Shown in pieces: positions 6,742-12,236 of a stretch of 12,279 nt of DNA. This DNA is from Bacilli bacterium (GTDB taxonomy: Bacteria > Bacillota_I > Bacilli_A > RF39 > UBA660): contig JAQVZB010000028.1 in NCBI GenBank assembly GCA_029004695.1, positions 1 to 12,279 on the forward strand, written 5' to 3'. The translations under genes and the position numbers were made by a program. Under the pieces are notes generated by a model. The model saw only the letters and a program-made list of their open reading frames with translations, ran no database searches and was not told the origin of the DNA. Each line of letters begins with the position of its first letter. Position 1 is the first letter of the stretch.

Positions 6742-7509
6742 TTAATCAGTTACTTTTTTTATTAGTTCGAGAATTTTCTTCATTTGTTTATATTCATCTA
6801 GAGTAAATAGCTCTTCTTTTTTATTCATTTGATTAATTAAACATTCTTCTTTAAGTTTGTTTTTTTGTAAATAACTTACATTATCAGGTAAGATTGGTTC
6901 ATCATAAAATGTTTGAGAATCAAAAGTAACTCTTTCAACTTTTTCTTTCAAAGATAATTTTCGAATTATTTTATATAGTATTAAACCAATAATCCAAATT
7001 ACAAATAATGCTAGACTTAATTCAAGTAAAATCATTAAAACACTATTACTATAAATGCTTATTTTACTAGCTAAATCAACATTGTTATTATTAATTTGAT
7101 CTAATATTAAAAAGAATAAAAAAATATTAGTAATTAAAACTGCTATATTAATTCTTTTAACGTTAAGATTAATTTTTTTGCTTGTAACATTAAAAATTAA
7201 GATAATCAAACTAATAAGTAACATTAATATATATTGAAGCATTGTTGGAAAATATATTATTGATACAATGTTTTTAGCAATTATATCAAATAAGCTTATT
7301 AATGAATTAAAATATGAATTCATTAATAATATTACTATAATTATTGATACTATGGCATAAATAATTTTAGTTTTTTTGTCTGCTTTAGAAATAAACATAA
7401 TATCAATTATCATTAAAAGGATTCCAAATAAAAGAATTAAAAAAAGAGGTGAATTAGTAATAAGATTAAATAAAGTTTTAACCCTTTCTAATAGAGTATA
7501 CTCTATCAT
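6742..7509 (-). CDS. Five-TM membrane protein of unknown function in the sortase/adhesin operon
   Basis: I do not recognise this 255-residue protein. It has five predicted membrane segments at about 20-40, 49-67, 83-107, 119-138 and 155-181. A charged tail of about 70 residues (183-255) follows and ends in LDEYKQMKKILELIKK, which could form an amphipathic or coiled helix. The N-terminal 18 residues are also polar, so the two ends should lie on opposite sides of the membrane. By the positive-inside rule, the Lys-rich loop at 41-49 and the K/R-rich start of the tail suggest that the tail is cytoplasmic. The start is supported by GAGGTG about 9 nt upstream. The gene starts 22 bp after the sortase stop and is the last gene of the adhesin-sortase operon. 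A role in surface-protein export or sortase complex assembly is only a guess from context. Confidence 0.7.
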   Translation of the reverse strand: MIEYTLLERVKTLFNLITNSPLFLILLFGILLMIIDIMFISKADKKTKIIYAIVSIIIVILLMNSYFNSLISLFDIIAKNIVSIIYFPTMLQYILMLLISLIILIFNVTSKKINLNVKRINIAVLITNIFLFFLILDQINNNNVDLASKISIYSNSVLMILLELSLALFVIWIIGLILYKIIRKLSLKEKVERVTFDSQTFYDEPILPDNVSYLQKNKLKEECLINQMNKKEELFTLDEYKQMKKILELIKKVTD

Positions 7510-7531
7510 AACTAATCACCTCTTACCCTTT

Positions 7532-8206
7532 TTAATCACGCTCAGCAATATAAATTGTTTGAGTATTTTTATCTCCTTTAGTACAAGTTATTAATGTTAG
7601 CGTTGTTTTATTCTTATTTCTTTTAATTACTAAATCCCCATCTTTAGCATCAGTATAAATATTTTTAATAATATATTTATATTCAATACCATTATAAGTT
7701 ATTGTTGCTTCATCTTCAAGATTTAATTTATATAAATCTTTAAAGAAAGAAACTGAACTACTTCCGGAGTGACCAGCAATTATAAAATTACCTTTAACTT
7801 TATCTGGATAATCGGATGGTTTAATAACCTCAATATTTCTATTTACATTATTATATTTATTATCAATTTCTGTAAAACCTTTTTTTAAATCTAATTTTGG
7901 AATAGATAAATAACCAACATAATATTTTGAATAATCTATAACTGGTACTGGAGTATTAGGTACTTCATTTATTACTGGTAGTGCTGGTTGTAAATCTTCT
8001 TCATTATTCGCTATTACTTCTTCTTCAATTATTTCATCTGAATCTTCAATTTCTATTAACTGACTATAATATAAATCATTCATTTCATCAAAGACTTCAA
8101 ACTTTTTTTGATTGTAATAATTACTAGATAAAATGCATATCCCTATAAATACTATTAATACCCCAATTGTTACTTTTATATTTGGTTTATTAATTAAATT
8201 TTCCAT
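7532..8206 (-). CDS. Sortase (class uncertain) with an atypical residue at the catalytic Arg position
   Basis: This 224-residue protein has an uncleaved N-terminal membrane anchor (about 9-28), an acidic/Pro-rich linker (55-92) and a sortase domain from about 93. Catalytic His146 is in FIIAGHSG, and Cys208 is in LTLITC. In most sortases an Arg lies about eight or nine residues after the Cys; here the segment is TCTKGDKNTQTIYIAERD, with Gln216/Thr217 at that place. The only nearby arginines are Arg196 before the Cys and Arg223 near the end. The gene overlaps the adhesin 3' end by 17 nt in another frame and has no good ribosome binding site, so translational coupling is likely. The adhesin encoded just upstream is the obvious substrate. 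Class A/D/E-like is favoured over class B from the spacing, but I cannot assign it firmly. Confidence 0.85.
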   Translation of the reverse strand: MENLINKPNIKVTIGVLIVFIGICILSSNYYNQKKFEVFDEMNDLYYSQLIEIEDSDEIIEEEVIANNEEDLQPALPVINEVPNTPVPVIDYSKYYVGYLSIPKLDLKKGFTEIDNKYNNVNRNIEVIKPSDYPDKVKGNFIIAGHSGSSSVSFFKDLYKLNLEDEATITYNGIEYKYIIKNIYTDAKDGDLVIKRNKNKTTLTLITCTKGDKNTQTIYIAERD

Positions 8207-10091
8207 TTCTAATTAATATCCATGAACCACCAACCAATGTTAATGTTCCAATAATATATGAAATAGTACTTGAAAGTCCTGTCTTAGGTACTTCAACGAT
8301 TGTTTCATATTCTTCTATCGGTTCATTATATATTATAATACCATTTGCAATATCATATCCACCATTAGCATTTTTAATTAAGACAGTTCCATCTTCAGTT
8401 ACTTTAAAATTTATTACTTGTGAACTTTTAATATAATCTTCAGGTGTATATAACTCAGTTAAAATATATAGACCAGGATTAAGGGCAATATTATAACTTG
8501 TATTCGTAGTTGTCCATCTAGATATTTCTTCTCCCTTTTCATTTTTTATGGCTAATATTACTCCAGATATAAATTGATTGGTATTCTTATCAAGTTTATT
8601 AATACTAATTAAATCACTAGCAGTATTAACAAATTTTATATAATCTACTGATACATAAATACCTAATTTATTTTTAACGGTTACATTTCCTTTATTATCA
8701 ACTTTAAAATAAAATAATTCAGAATTAATTTTATATCCTTTTGGAGCAATAGTTTCTTGCAATGTGTAACTACCTGCATCTAATTTAATATATTTCGGAG
8801 ATGTAGTTGAAATCCAAGATGTTACATTTTCTCCAGTAGCTTTTTTAATAATTAAAGTTGCTCCTGGTATTTCTTGAGTTCCAGTTATATCTGTTTTACT
8901 TATTCTTACATAATTTTCATTTTCTTTAACGTTTATCATTGTATAAAAATAATCAGTATCATCTCTTTTAATATTGATTAAACCTTTATCAGAAGTCTCA
9001 TATCCTTCTGGAGTTTTAGTTTCAACTAATGTATAATATCCGATTGGTAAATCATAAAATACTTCGGCACTTCTTGTTGTAGTCCATATTGCATAAATGT
9101 TTTTTGTATAACAAGTTCTATTAGAACAATCACCTTTATATAAAGTTAATTCGGCATTTCTTAAATAATCACCATTTTGATCCACTTTCTTTATTTTAAG
9201 TGAATTTTCTTCTTCAATATATCTTGTAGTTGTTTTTGTTGTTGTTTCAGCTTCTTTTGTAATTGTAGCTGATTTAGATATACTTAGCGGAAAACTATTA
9301 TTGTATACAACATCATAAATTGCTCTTTGATAGCTAGATGAATAATAATAATCATAAGCTGATAACATATTATAAGTACCGCTAGCTTCAATAAGGAAAC
9401 TATTAATTCCATCCTTAACTGAACTTACTGGCACTTTAACTTGAAATGTTCCATTATTATTACTAATGTTATTATTAATAATCGAACTTCCACTAGGAGC
9501 ACCTACTAATTTAACTCCTGCGAAAGTTTTTAAATTATTACTAGTTATAGTAATAGTATTAGAAATATAATAACTTCCTTGTTCAGTAAAACTTACAGAA
9601 CCTGAACTAAATGACATAGTTCCTTTTGATTGATTATAAGATTTAGCACCTTCTACTAAATTATAAATATGTCCACATGTTGAATTTGTATTACGATTAT
9701 TAGTACAATTTGTTTTAAATGTACTACTTAAATTACTTTGACCAGCAATAATATCTTTATACCACCAAACTGCCATTTGTAAAATATAAAAATCTTTATT
9801 AGTATCTCCAGTACTTGGTTGATTTCTTAACATATAAACAAATCCTTCATTAACTTCTTTACCTAAAGTTAATGTTTTATTTGCTGGAAATTCTAATTTT
9901 ATATTATCACAAAATAAGTAATGTCCATCGATTGTTTTTTTAACAGTAGCTCCATAACCTGAAACATAATAATGAAGTCCTGATTGCGTTCCAGCTTGAA
10001 TAGTAGATGGAGCTGGAGCAGCACTTACATCAACACTAAATCCTAAAATTGAAATAAGACTTAATAAAAAGCCGAAAATTTCTTTCTTCAT
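8190..10091 (-). CDS. Cell-wall-anchored adhesin: thioester (TQXA-type) domain, three CnaB/SpaA domains, VPKTG sorting signal
   Basis: The start is the ATG at 10091: GAGGG lies 8 nt upstream, whereas a TTG six bases earlier would be only 2 nt from it. The 633-aa product has a signal peptide (1-24, ending VDVSA). A thioester-type domain follows, with Cys61 in YLFCDN and Gln105 in ILQMAVWWY; these two would form the internal thioester that bonds to host molecules. Cys129 and Cys139 may form a disulfide. A Thr-rich linker (about 283-291) leads to three CnaB/SpaA domains (about 297-390, 394-490 and 493-590). Each has a likely isopeptide Lys (302, 399, 499) and a Glu in the E-box (357, 446, 546), as in YTLQETIAPKGY. 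The C-terminus has VPKTG (601-605), a hydrophobic segment and a basic tail. No YPKN-type pilin motif is seen. Confidence 0.9.
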   Translation of the reverse strand: MKKEIFGFLLSLISILGFSVDVSAAPAPSTIQAGTQSGLHYYVSGYGATVKKTIDGHYLFCDNIKLEFPANKTLTLGKEVNEGFVYMLRNQPSTGDTNKDFYILQMAVWWYKDIIAGQSNLSSTFKTNCTNNRNTNSTCGHIYNLVEGAKSYNQSKGTMSFSSGSVSFTEQGSYYISNTITITSNNLKTFAGVKLVGAPSGSSIINNNISNNNGTFQVKVPVSSVKDGINSFLIEASGTYNMLSAYDYYYSSSYQRAIYDVVYNNSFPLSISKSATITKEAETTTKTTTRYIEEENSLKIKKVDQNGDYLRNAELTLYKGDCSNRTCYTKNIYAIWTTTRSAEVFYDLPIGYYTLVETKTPEGYETSDKGLINIKRDDTDYFYTMINVKENENYVRISKTDITGTQEIPGATLIIKKATGENVTSWISTTSPKYIKLDAGSYTLQETIAPKGYKINSELFYFKVDNKGNVTVKNKLGIYVSVDYIKFVNTASDLISINKLDKNTNQFISGVILAIKNEKGEEISRWTTTNTSYNIALNPGLYILTELYTPEDYIKSSQVINFKVTEDGTVLIKNANGGYDIANGIIIYNEPIEEYETIVEVPKTGLSSTISYIIGTLTLVGGSWILIRNGKFN

Positions 10092-10125
10092 ACTCAAAAC
10101 CCTCTTTCTTTTTTAAACGATATTT

Positions 10126-10154
10126 ATACTATCATATTTAAATTAAAAATGCAA
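10126..10154 (-). promoter_or_regulatory. Promoter of the adhesin-sortase-membrane protein operon
   Basis: On the minus strand TTGCAT (10154..10149) is followed after 17 bp by TAGTAT (10131..10126), with TGA directly before it, the same layout as the thrS promoter. The predicted start near 10119 gives a leader of about 28 nt. Confidence 0.5.
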
Positions 10155-10181
10155 GTTTTACCAAAGTATTTTATGCATCTT

Positions 10182-10229
10182 AAAAAAATATTAAAACAAA
10201 AATAATTAGACAAAATGTTCTAATTATTT
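10182..10229 (-). terminator. Intrinsic terminator of the polysaccharide deacetylase gene
   Basis: Bases 10219-10229 pair perfectly with 10200-10210 (11 bp, loop of 8 nt). On the minus strand they are followed by a T-rich stretch ending in seven T (10188..10182). The TAG stop codon is inside the upstream arm. The U-rich stretch lies about 30 bp before the adhesin promoter, separating the two units. Confidence 0.65.
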
Positions 10230-11479
10230 ATAACATTATTATTAATTCTTGCATTTCGATATACTTTACTATTTTCTAAAGGAATTTCTTTAGCTTTAAA
10301 TAATTCACTTACTGAAACCACTTGAAAATTATCATCATATAATAATGGTAATATTATTTTTATAGAATCAAGAGTTGTTTTTTGTAAATCATGAAATAAA
10401 ACAATATCTCCATCTTTAATATTAGATATTACTTCATAAGTAATATTTTCTACGTTTTGGCTTTCCCAATCCCTAGAATCAACACTCCAAAGAATAATAG
10501 GATATTTAATACAAGGTTTTATTTCACTATTTAAAGCCCCATATGTTGGCCTGAACAGTTTCATTTTTTCATTTATAATATTTATTACTAAATCATTATT
10601 TTCCTCAATTTTAGCTTCGACTTTACCACAATCAAATCTAGTTAACCTTGAATGATCTATAGTGTGATTACCAAGTTCAAATCCTTTATTATATAAATCA
10701 AGAACAACACTATTTCTGATTTTTATATTATAACCTACCATAAAGAATGTAGCATTAGCTTTAAATTCCTTTAATACTTCAGCTATTTCCAATGTATAAA
10801 CGCTTGGTCCATCATCGAAAGTAAATGCAACTAATTTTTTATTTTTATCTATGGGTGTTATTTTTTGATTATTATCATTCATTTTCTTATATTTTGGATC
10901 TATACGATAAGGAAAATTTAAATATTTGTCAATTTCTTTATAATTTATTCTAAATAAAGTTATCGAATTTTTATCATCATAATTGGATAAAAATAGATCT
11001 AATTCTTTATCTTTAAATAAATAACTTTTAGTACCATTTTCTAAACTTTCATCACTTATTTTTATATTGTTATTATTTCGATAGATTTTTAATACTTTCA
11101 TAAATTCATCTTGATTTGTTATTAAACTATCAATATTAGTTACTAATTGGGCTTCAAAAATTATACTTTTATAATCAACAATGATATCATTTTTATATAA
11201 TTTAAATAATACTACAATATAATCTCCTAAATAATTTACGATATATTTAATATTATCAGTTTTATTAGTATCAACTGTACTTAAATAGTTCCTAATATAA
11301 ATATCTTTATCATCATCAAAATAAGGATAATTATATATAATATTAGCTTTTTTAATCGTTTTATCATCATATAAAGTTTGCATTTTACTAAAATGAATAA
11401 ATAAATTTATAATGATAGTACTAAATATTACTATAATTAATAATATAAAAAAAACAATCTTTTTATTTTTTCTAGCCAT
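10220..11479 (-). CDS. Membrane-anchored polysaccharide deacetylase (NodB domain, PgdA-like)
   Basis: The start is the ATG at 11479 with AGGAG (11491..11487) 7 nt upstream; a longer frame exists but lacks support. The 419-aa product has an N-terminal membrane anchor (about 8-29), an extracytoplasmic domain of about 160 residues that I cannot name, and a C-terminal NodB domain from about 215. All five NodB motifs are present: TFDDG (Asp222, Asp223), HTIDH (His272, His276), RPTYG (310-314), DSRDW (Asp334, Trp338) and LFHD (His363, Asp364). These give the metal-binding Asp-His-His and the catalytic residues of carbohydrate esterase family 4. The likely substrate is peptidoglycan GlcNAc, whose deacetylation gives lysozyme resistance, but another polymer is possible. 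The gene has its own promoter and terminator and lies beside the adhesin/sortase genes, in the same direction. Confidence 0.9.
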   Translation of the reverse strand: MARKNKKIVFFILLIIVIFSTIIINLFIHFSKMQTLYDDKTIKKANIIYNYPYFDDDKDIYIRNYLSTVDTNKTDNIKYIVNYLGDYIVVLFKLYKNDIIVDYKSIIFEAQLVTNIDSLITNQDEFMKVLKIYRNNNNIKISDESLENGTKSYLFKDKELDLFLSNYDDKNSITLFRINYKEIDKYLNFPYRIDPKYKKMNDNNQKITPIDKNKKLVAFTFDDGPSVYTLEIAEVLKEFKANATFFMVGYNIKIRNSVVLDLYNKGFELGNHTIDHSRLTRFDCGKVEAKIEENNDLVINIINEKMKLFRPTYGALNSEIKPCIKYPIILWSVDSRDWESQNVENITYEVISNIKDGDIVLFHDLQKTTLDSIKIILPLLYDDNFQVVSVSELFKAKEIPLENSKVYRNARINNNVINN

Positions 11480-11498
11480 ACTACTACTCCTACCTAAT

Positions 11499-11527
11499 AT
11501 TATACATCTTTTCTTAATATTTACCAA
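11499..11527 (-). promoter_or_regulatory. Promoter of the polysaccharide deacetylase gene
   Basis: On the minus strand TTGGTA (11527..11522) and a perfect TATAAT (11504..11499) are 17 bp apart. The predicted start near 11492 leaves a very short leader that begins at the ribosome binding site. It diverges from the tRNA promoter; only 7 bp separate the two -35 boxes. Confidence 0.55.
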
Positions 11528-11534
11528 AATATTA

Positions 11535-11563
11535 TTGCAGATAATTTTTAATTATGCTATCAT
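11535..11563 (+). promoter_or_regulatory. Promoter of the tRNA-Ile2/tRNA-Leu unit
   Basis: TTGCAG (11535-11540) and TATCAT (11558-11563) are 17 bp apart, with TGC before the -10 (extended -10). The predicted start near 11570 is 5 nt before the first tRNA base. Confidence 0.6.
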
Positions 11564-11574
11564 TAAGTAGTCAT

Positions 11575-11651
11575 GGATCTTTAGCTCAGTTGGTTAGAGC
11601 ATCCGGCTCATAACCGGGCGGTCGTAGGTTCGAGTCCTACAAGATCCACCA
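11575..11651 (+). tRNA. tRNA with CAU anticodon, most likely tRNA-Ile2 (lysidine-modified)
   Basis: A complete 77-nt cloverleaf with encoded CCA: acceptor GGATCTT/AAGATCC, D arm GCTC/GAGC, anticodon stem TCCGG/CCGGG, loop CTCATAA with CAT at 11609-11611, and T arm GTAGG/CCTAC. The first pair is G-C, so it is not the initiator, which has an unpaired first position. From memory, the overall sequence resembles the Firmicute and Mycoplasma CAU tRNAs assigned to Ile (converted by TilS to read AUA) more than elongator tRNA-Met. Automated tools often call it Met. Confidence 0.9.
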
Positions 11652-11659
11652 TTTTTTTT

Positions 11660-11744
11660 GCAGGTATGGCGGAACTGGCAGACGCGCTAGACTTAGGATC
11701 TAGTGGAGCAATCCATGCAGGTTCAATTCCTGTTACCTGCACCA
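11660..11744 (+). tRNA. tRNA-Leu (UAG anticodon)
   Basis: A class II tRNA of 85 nt with encoded CCA. Acceptor GCAGGTA pairs with TACCTGC, the anticodon loop is CTTAGGA with TAG at 11694-11696, and there is a long variable arm (TGGA/TCCA) as expected for Leu. It reads CUN codons. Only eight bases, all T (11652-11659), separate it from the CCA end of the preceding tRNA, so both are processed from one transcript. Confidence 0.95.
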
Positions 11745-11781
11745 AAAAGTTAAAACTTGCACCTTTGCTAGTTAAAAATAT

Positions 11782-11813
11782 AAAATTCATAATATATGAT
11801 ATTATGAATTTTT
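11782..11813 (+). terminator. Intrinsic terminator of the tRNA unit
   Basis: Bases 11782-11795 pair perfectly with 11799-11812 (14 bp, 3-nt loop), and the end of the stem runs into five T (11809-11813). It lies 37 bp after the tRNA-Leu CCA end. Confidence 0.65.
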
Positions 11814-11833
11814 CATTTGGAAGGAAAATTTAA

Positions 11834-11878
11834 ATGTTAGTTACATTAATATCTAATCTCCATAAAGTTATTATCTAA
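11834..11878 (+). CDS. Possible 14-codon leader-like ORF
   Basis: ATG at 11834 is preceded by GGAAGG (11819-11824) at a good distance and encodes MLVTLISNLHKVII before a TAA. A possible promoter lies upstream (TTGCAC at 11757, 16 bp, TATAAA at 11779), but it would start inside the tRNA terminator. Nine of the 14 residues are Leu, Ile, Val or Thr, as in attenuator leader peptides, but AT-rich DNA gives this easily. No biosynthetic gene follows. It may be chance or a remnant. Confidence 0.2.
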   Translation: MLVTLISNLHKVII

Positions 11879-11910
11879 TCTTAATATTTTTCTATAATAA
11901 TTTTTTAACA

Positions 11911-11944
11911 AAACAGGAAAAAATTCCTTGACTTTTTCCTGTTT
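11911..11944. repeat. 12-bp perfect inverted repeat surrounding a -35 box
   Basis: AAACAGGAAAAA (11911-11922) is matched by its exact reverse complement at 11933-11944, with a 10-bp centre that contains most of the TTGACT -35 box (11928-11933). It could be an operator for a dimeric repressor. An alternative small hairpin, AGGAA (11915-11919) with TTCCT (11924-11928), overlaps it. No T run follows directly, so a terminator is less likely. Confidence 0.5.
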
Positions 11945-11956
11945 ATAGTATAAAAT
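11928..11956 (+). promoter_or_regulatory. Promoter in the gene-poor region, flanked by palindromes
   Basis: TTGACT (11928-11933) and TAAAAT (11951-11956) are 17 bp apart. The predicted start near 11963 falls within a 13-base perfect palindrome, ACAAATTATTTGT (11962-11974). With the inverted repeat at 11911-11944, the promoter has symmetric sequence on both its -35 and its start, which suggests repression by a DNA-binding protein. No recognisable coding sequence follows. Confidence 0.5.
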
Positions 11957-12113
11957 TTATAACAAATTATTTGTAAGGGAAATAATTATAATTAAATATT
12001 TTAACATAAGATTTAATGATAGAATTTTAATTTTAGAAATAATAAATATACTAACATAATTTGTTTATAATATTATTACTTCTTTAAAAAATAATGATAT
12101 GATTATGATATTA

Positions 12114-12154
12114 AACGGCAACTTCTAATACATTTATGTTTTAAAGTCGCCGTT
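12114..12154. repeat. Inverted repeat (AACGGC-ACTT / AAGT-GCCGTT)
   Basis: AACGGC (12114-12119) pairs with GCCGTT (12149-12154), and ACTT (12121-12124) with AAGT (12144-12147), around a 19-nt loop with one A-C mismatch. It is GC-rich for this region. It may be part of the left end of the insertion element or a structure of the transcript running into it. Confidence 0.4.
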
Positions 12155-12163
12155 CCTAAATTG

Positions 12164-12196
12164 AAATCTCAACCGCACCAGCGGTTGGGATTTTTT
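12164..12196 (+). terminator. Strong intrinsic terminator upstream of the transposase
   Basis: The stem 12164-12176 / 12181-12193 has a GC-rich core (CAACCGC/GCGGTTG), one T-G wobble and the tetraloop ACCA, followed by TTTTTT (12191-12196). It is the best terminator in the window. It would stop transcription from the left before the transposase gene. Confidence 0.85.
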
Positions 12197-12204
12197 GATA
12201 TAAT
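12196..12204 (+). promoter_or_regulatory. Extended -10 promoter of the transposase gene
   Basis: TGA directly followed by a perfect TATAAT (12199-12204), with no clear -35 because the terminator stem occupies that place. The predicted start near 12211 gives a leader of about 26 nt. Confidence 0.45.
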
Positions 12205-12207
12205 AAA

Positions 12208-12236
12208 AGAGCCCACACCCAGCAAGGAGGAGCTCT
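12208..12236 (+). promoter_or_regulatory. Possible fold-back hairpin around the transposase ribosome binding site
   Basis: AGAGC (12208-12212) can pair with GCTCT (12232-12236), which ends immediately before the ATG, enclosing the strong AAGGAGG site (12224-12230). The first arm lies mostly upstream of the predicted start at about 12211. RNA entering from outside would therefore carry the arm, while native RNA would largely lack it. Confidence 0.35.

Larger units (their letters stand above)
11963..12196 (+). ncRNA. Candidate non-coding transcript between a promoter and a strong terminator
   Basis: From the predicted start near 11963 to the terminator at 12164-12196 there are about 230 nt with no convincing open frame on either strand. 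The RNA would begin with a small hairpin (11965-11972 with 11980-11987) that shows GTAAGGG in its loop. It would continue through AT-rich, unstructured sequence, then a hairpin at 12114-12154, and end in the terminator. Within the gene-free stretch 11745-12236, the parts not listed separately (11975-12113) show nothing I can identify. It could equally be the leader of a gene lost to the insertion element, or partly the element itself. Confidence 0.25.

Noticed and set aside
10092..10097. TTG start two codons upstream of the adhesin ATG
   Set aside because: It would be only 2 nt from the GAGGG site; the ATG at 10091 has a normal 8-nt spacing.
11480..11527. TTG start 16 codons upstream of the deacetylase ATG
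   Set aside because: It covers the predicted promoter -10 and the AGGAG site of the ATG at 11479; the extra residues are not signal-peptide-like.
11608..11790. Open frame of 60 codons on the minus strand ending in VGLEPTTARL
   Set aside because: It lies antisense across both tRNA genes. This kind of sequence is a well-known false protein made from tRNA complements.
11991..12059. A 22-codon frame starting at ATT after GTAAGGGA (would read xKYFNIRFNDRILILEI and so on)
   Set aside because: The start would be ATT, which is very rare, the ribosome binding site lies in a hairpin loop, and short Ile-rich frames are expected by chance in such AT-rich DNA. It could be a gene remnant but this is not supported.
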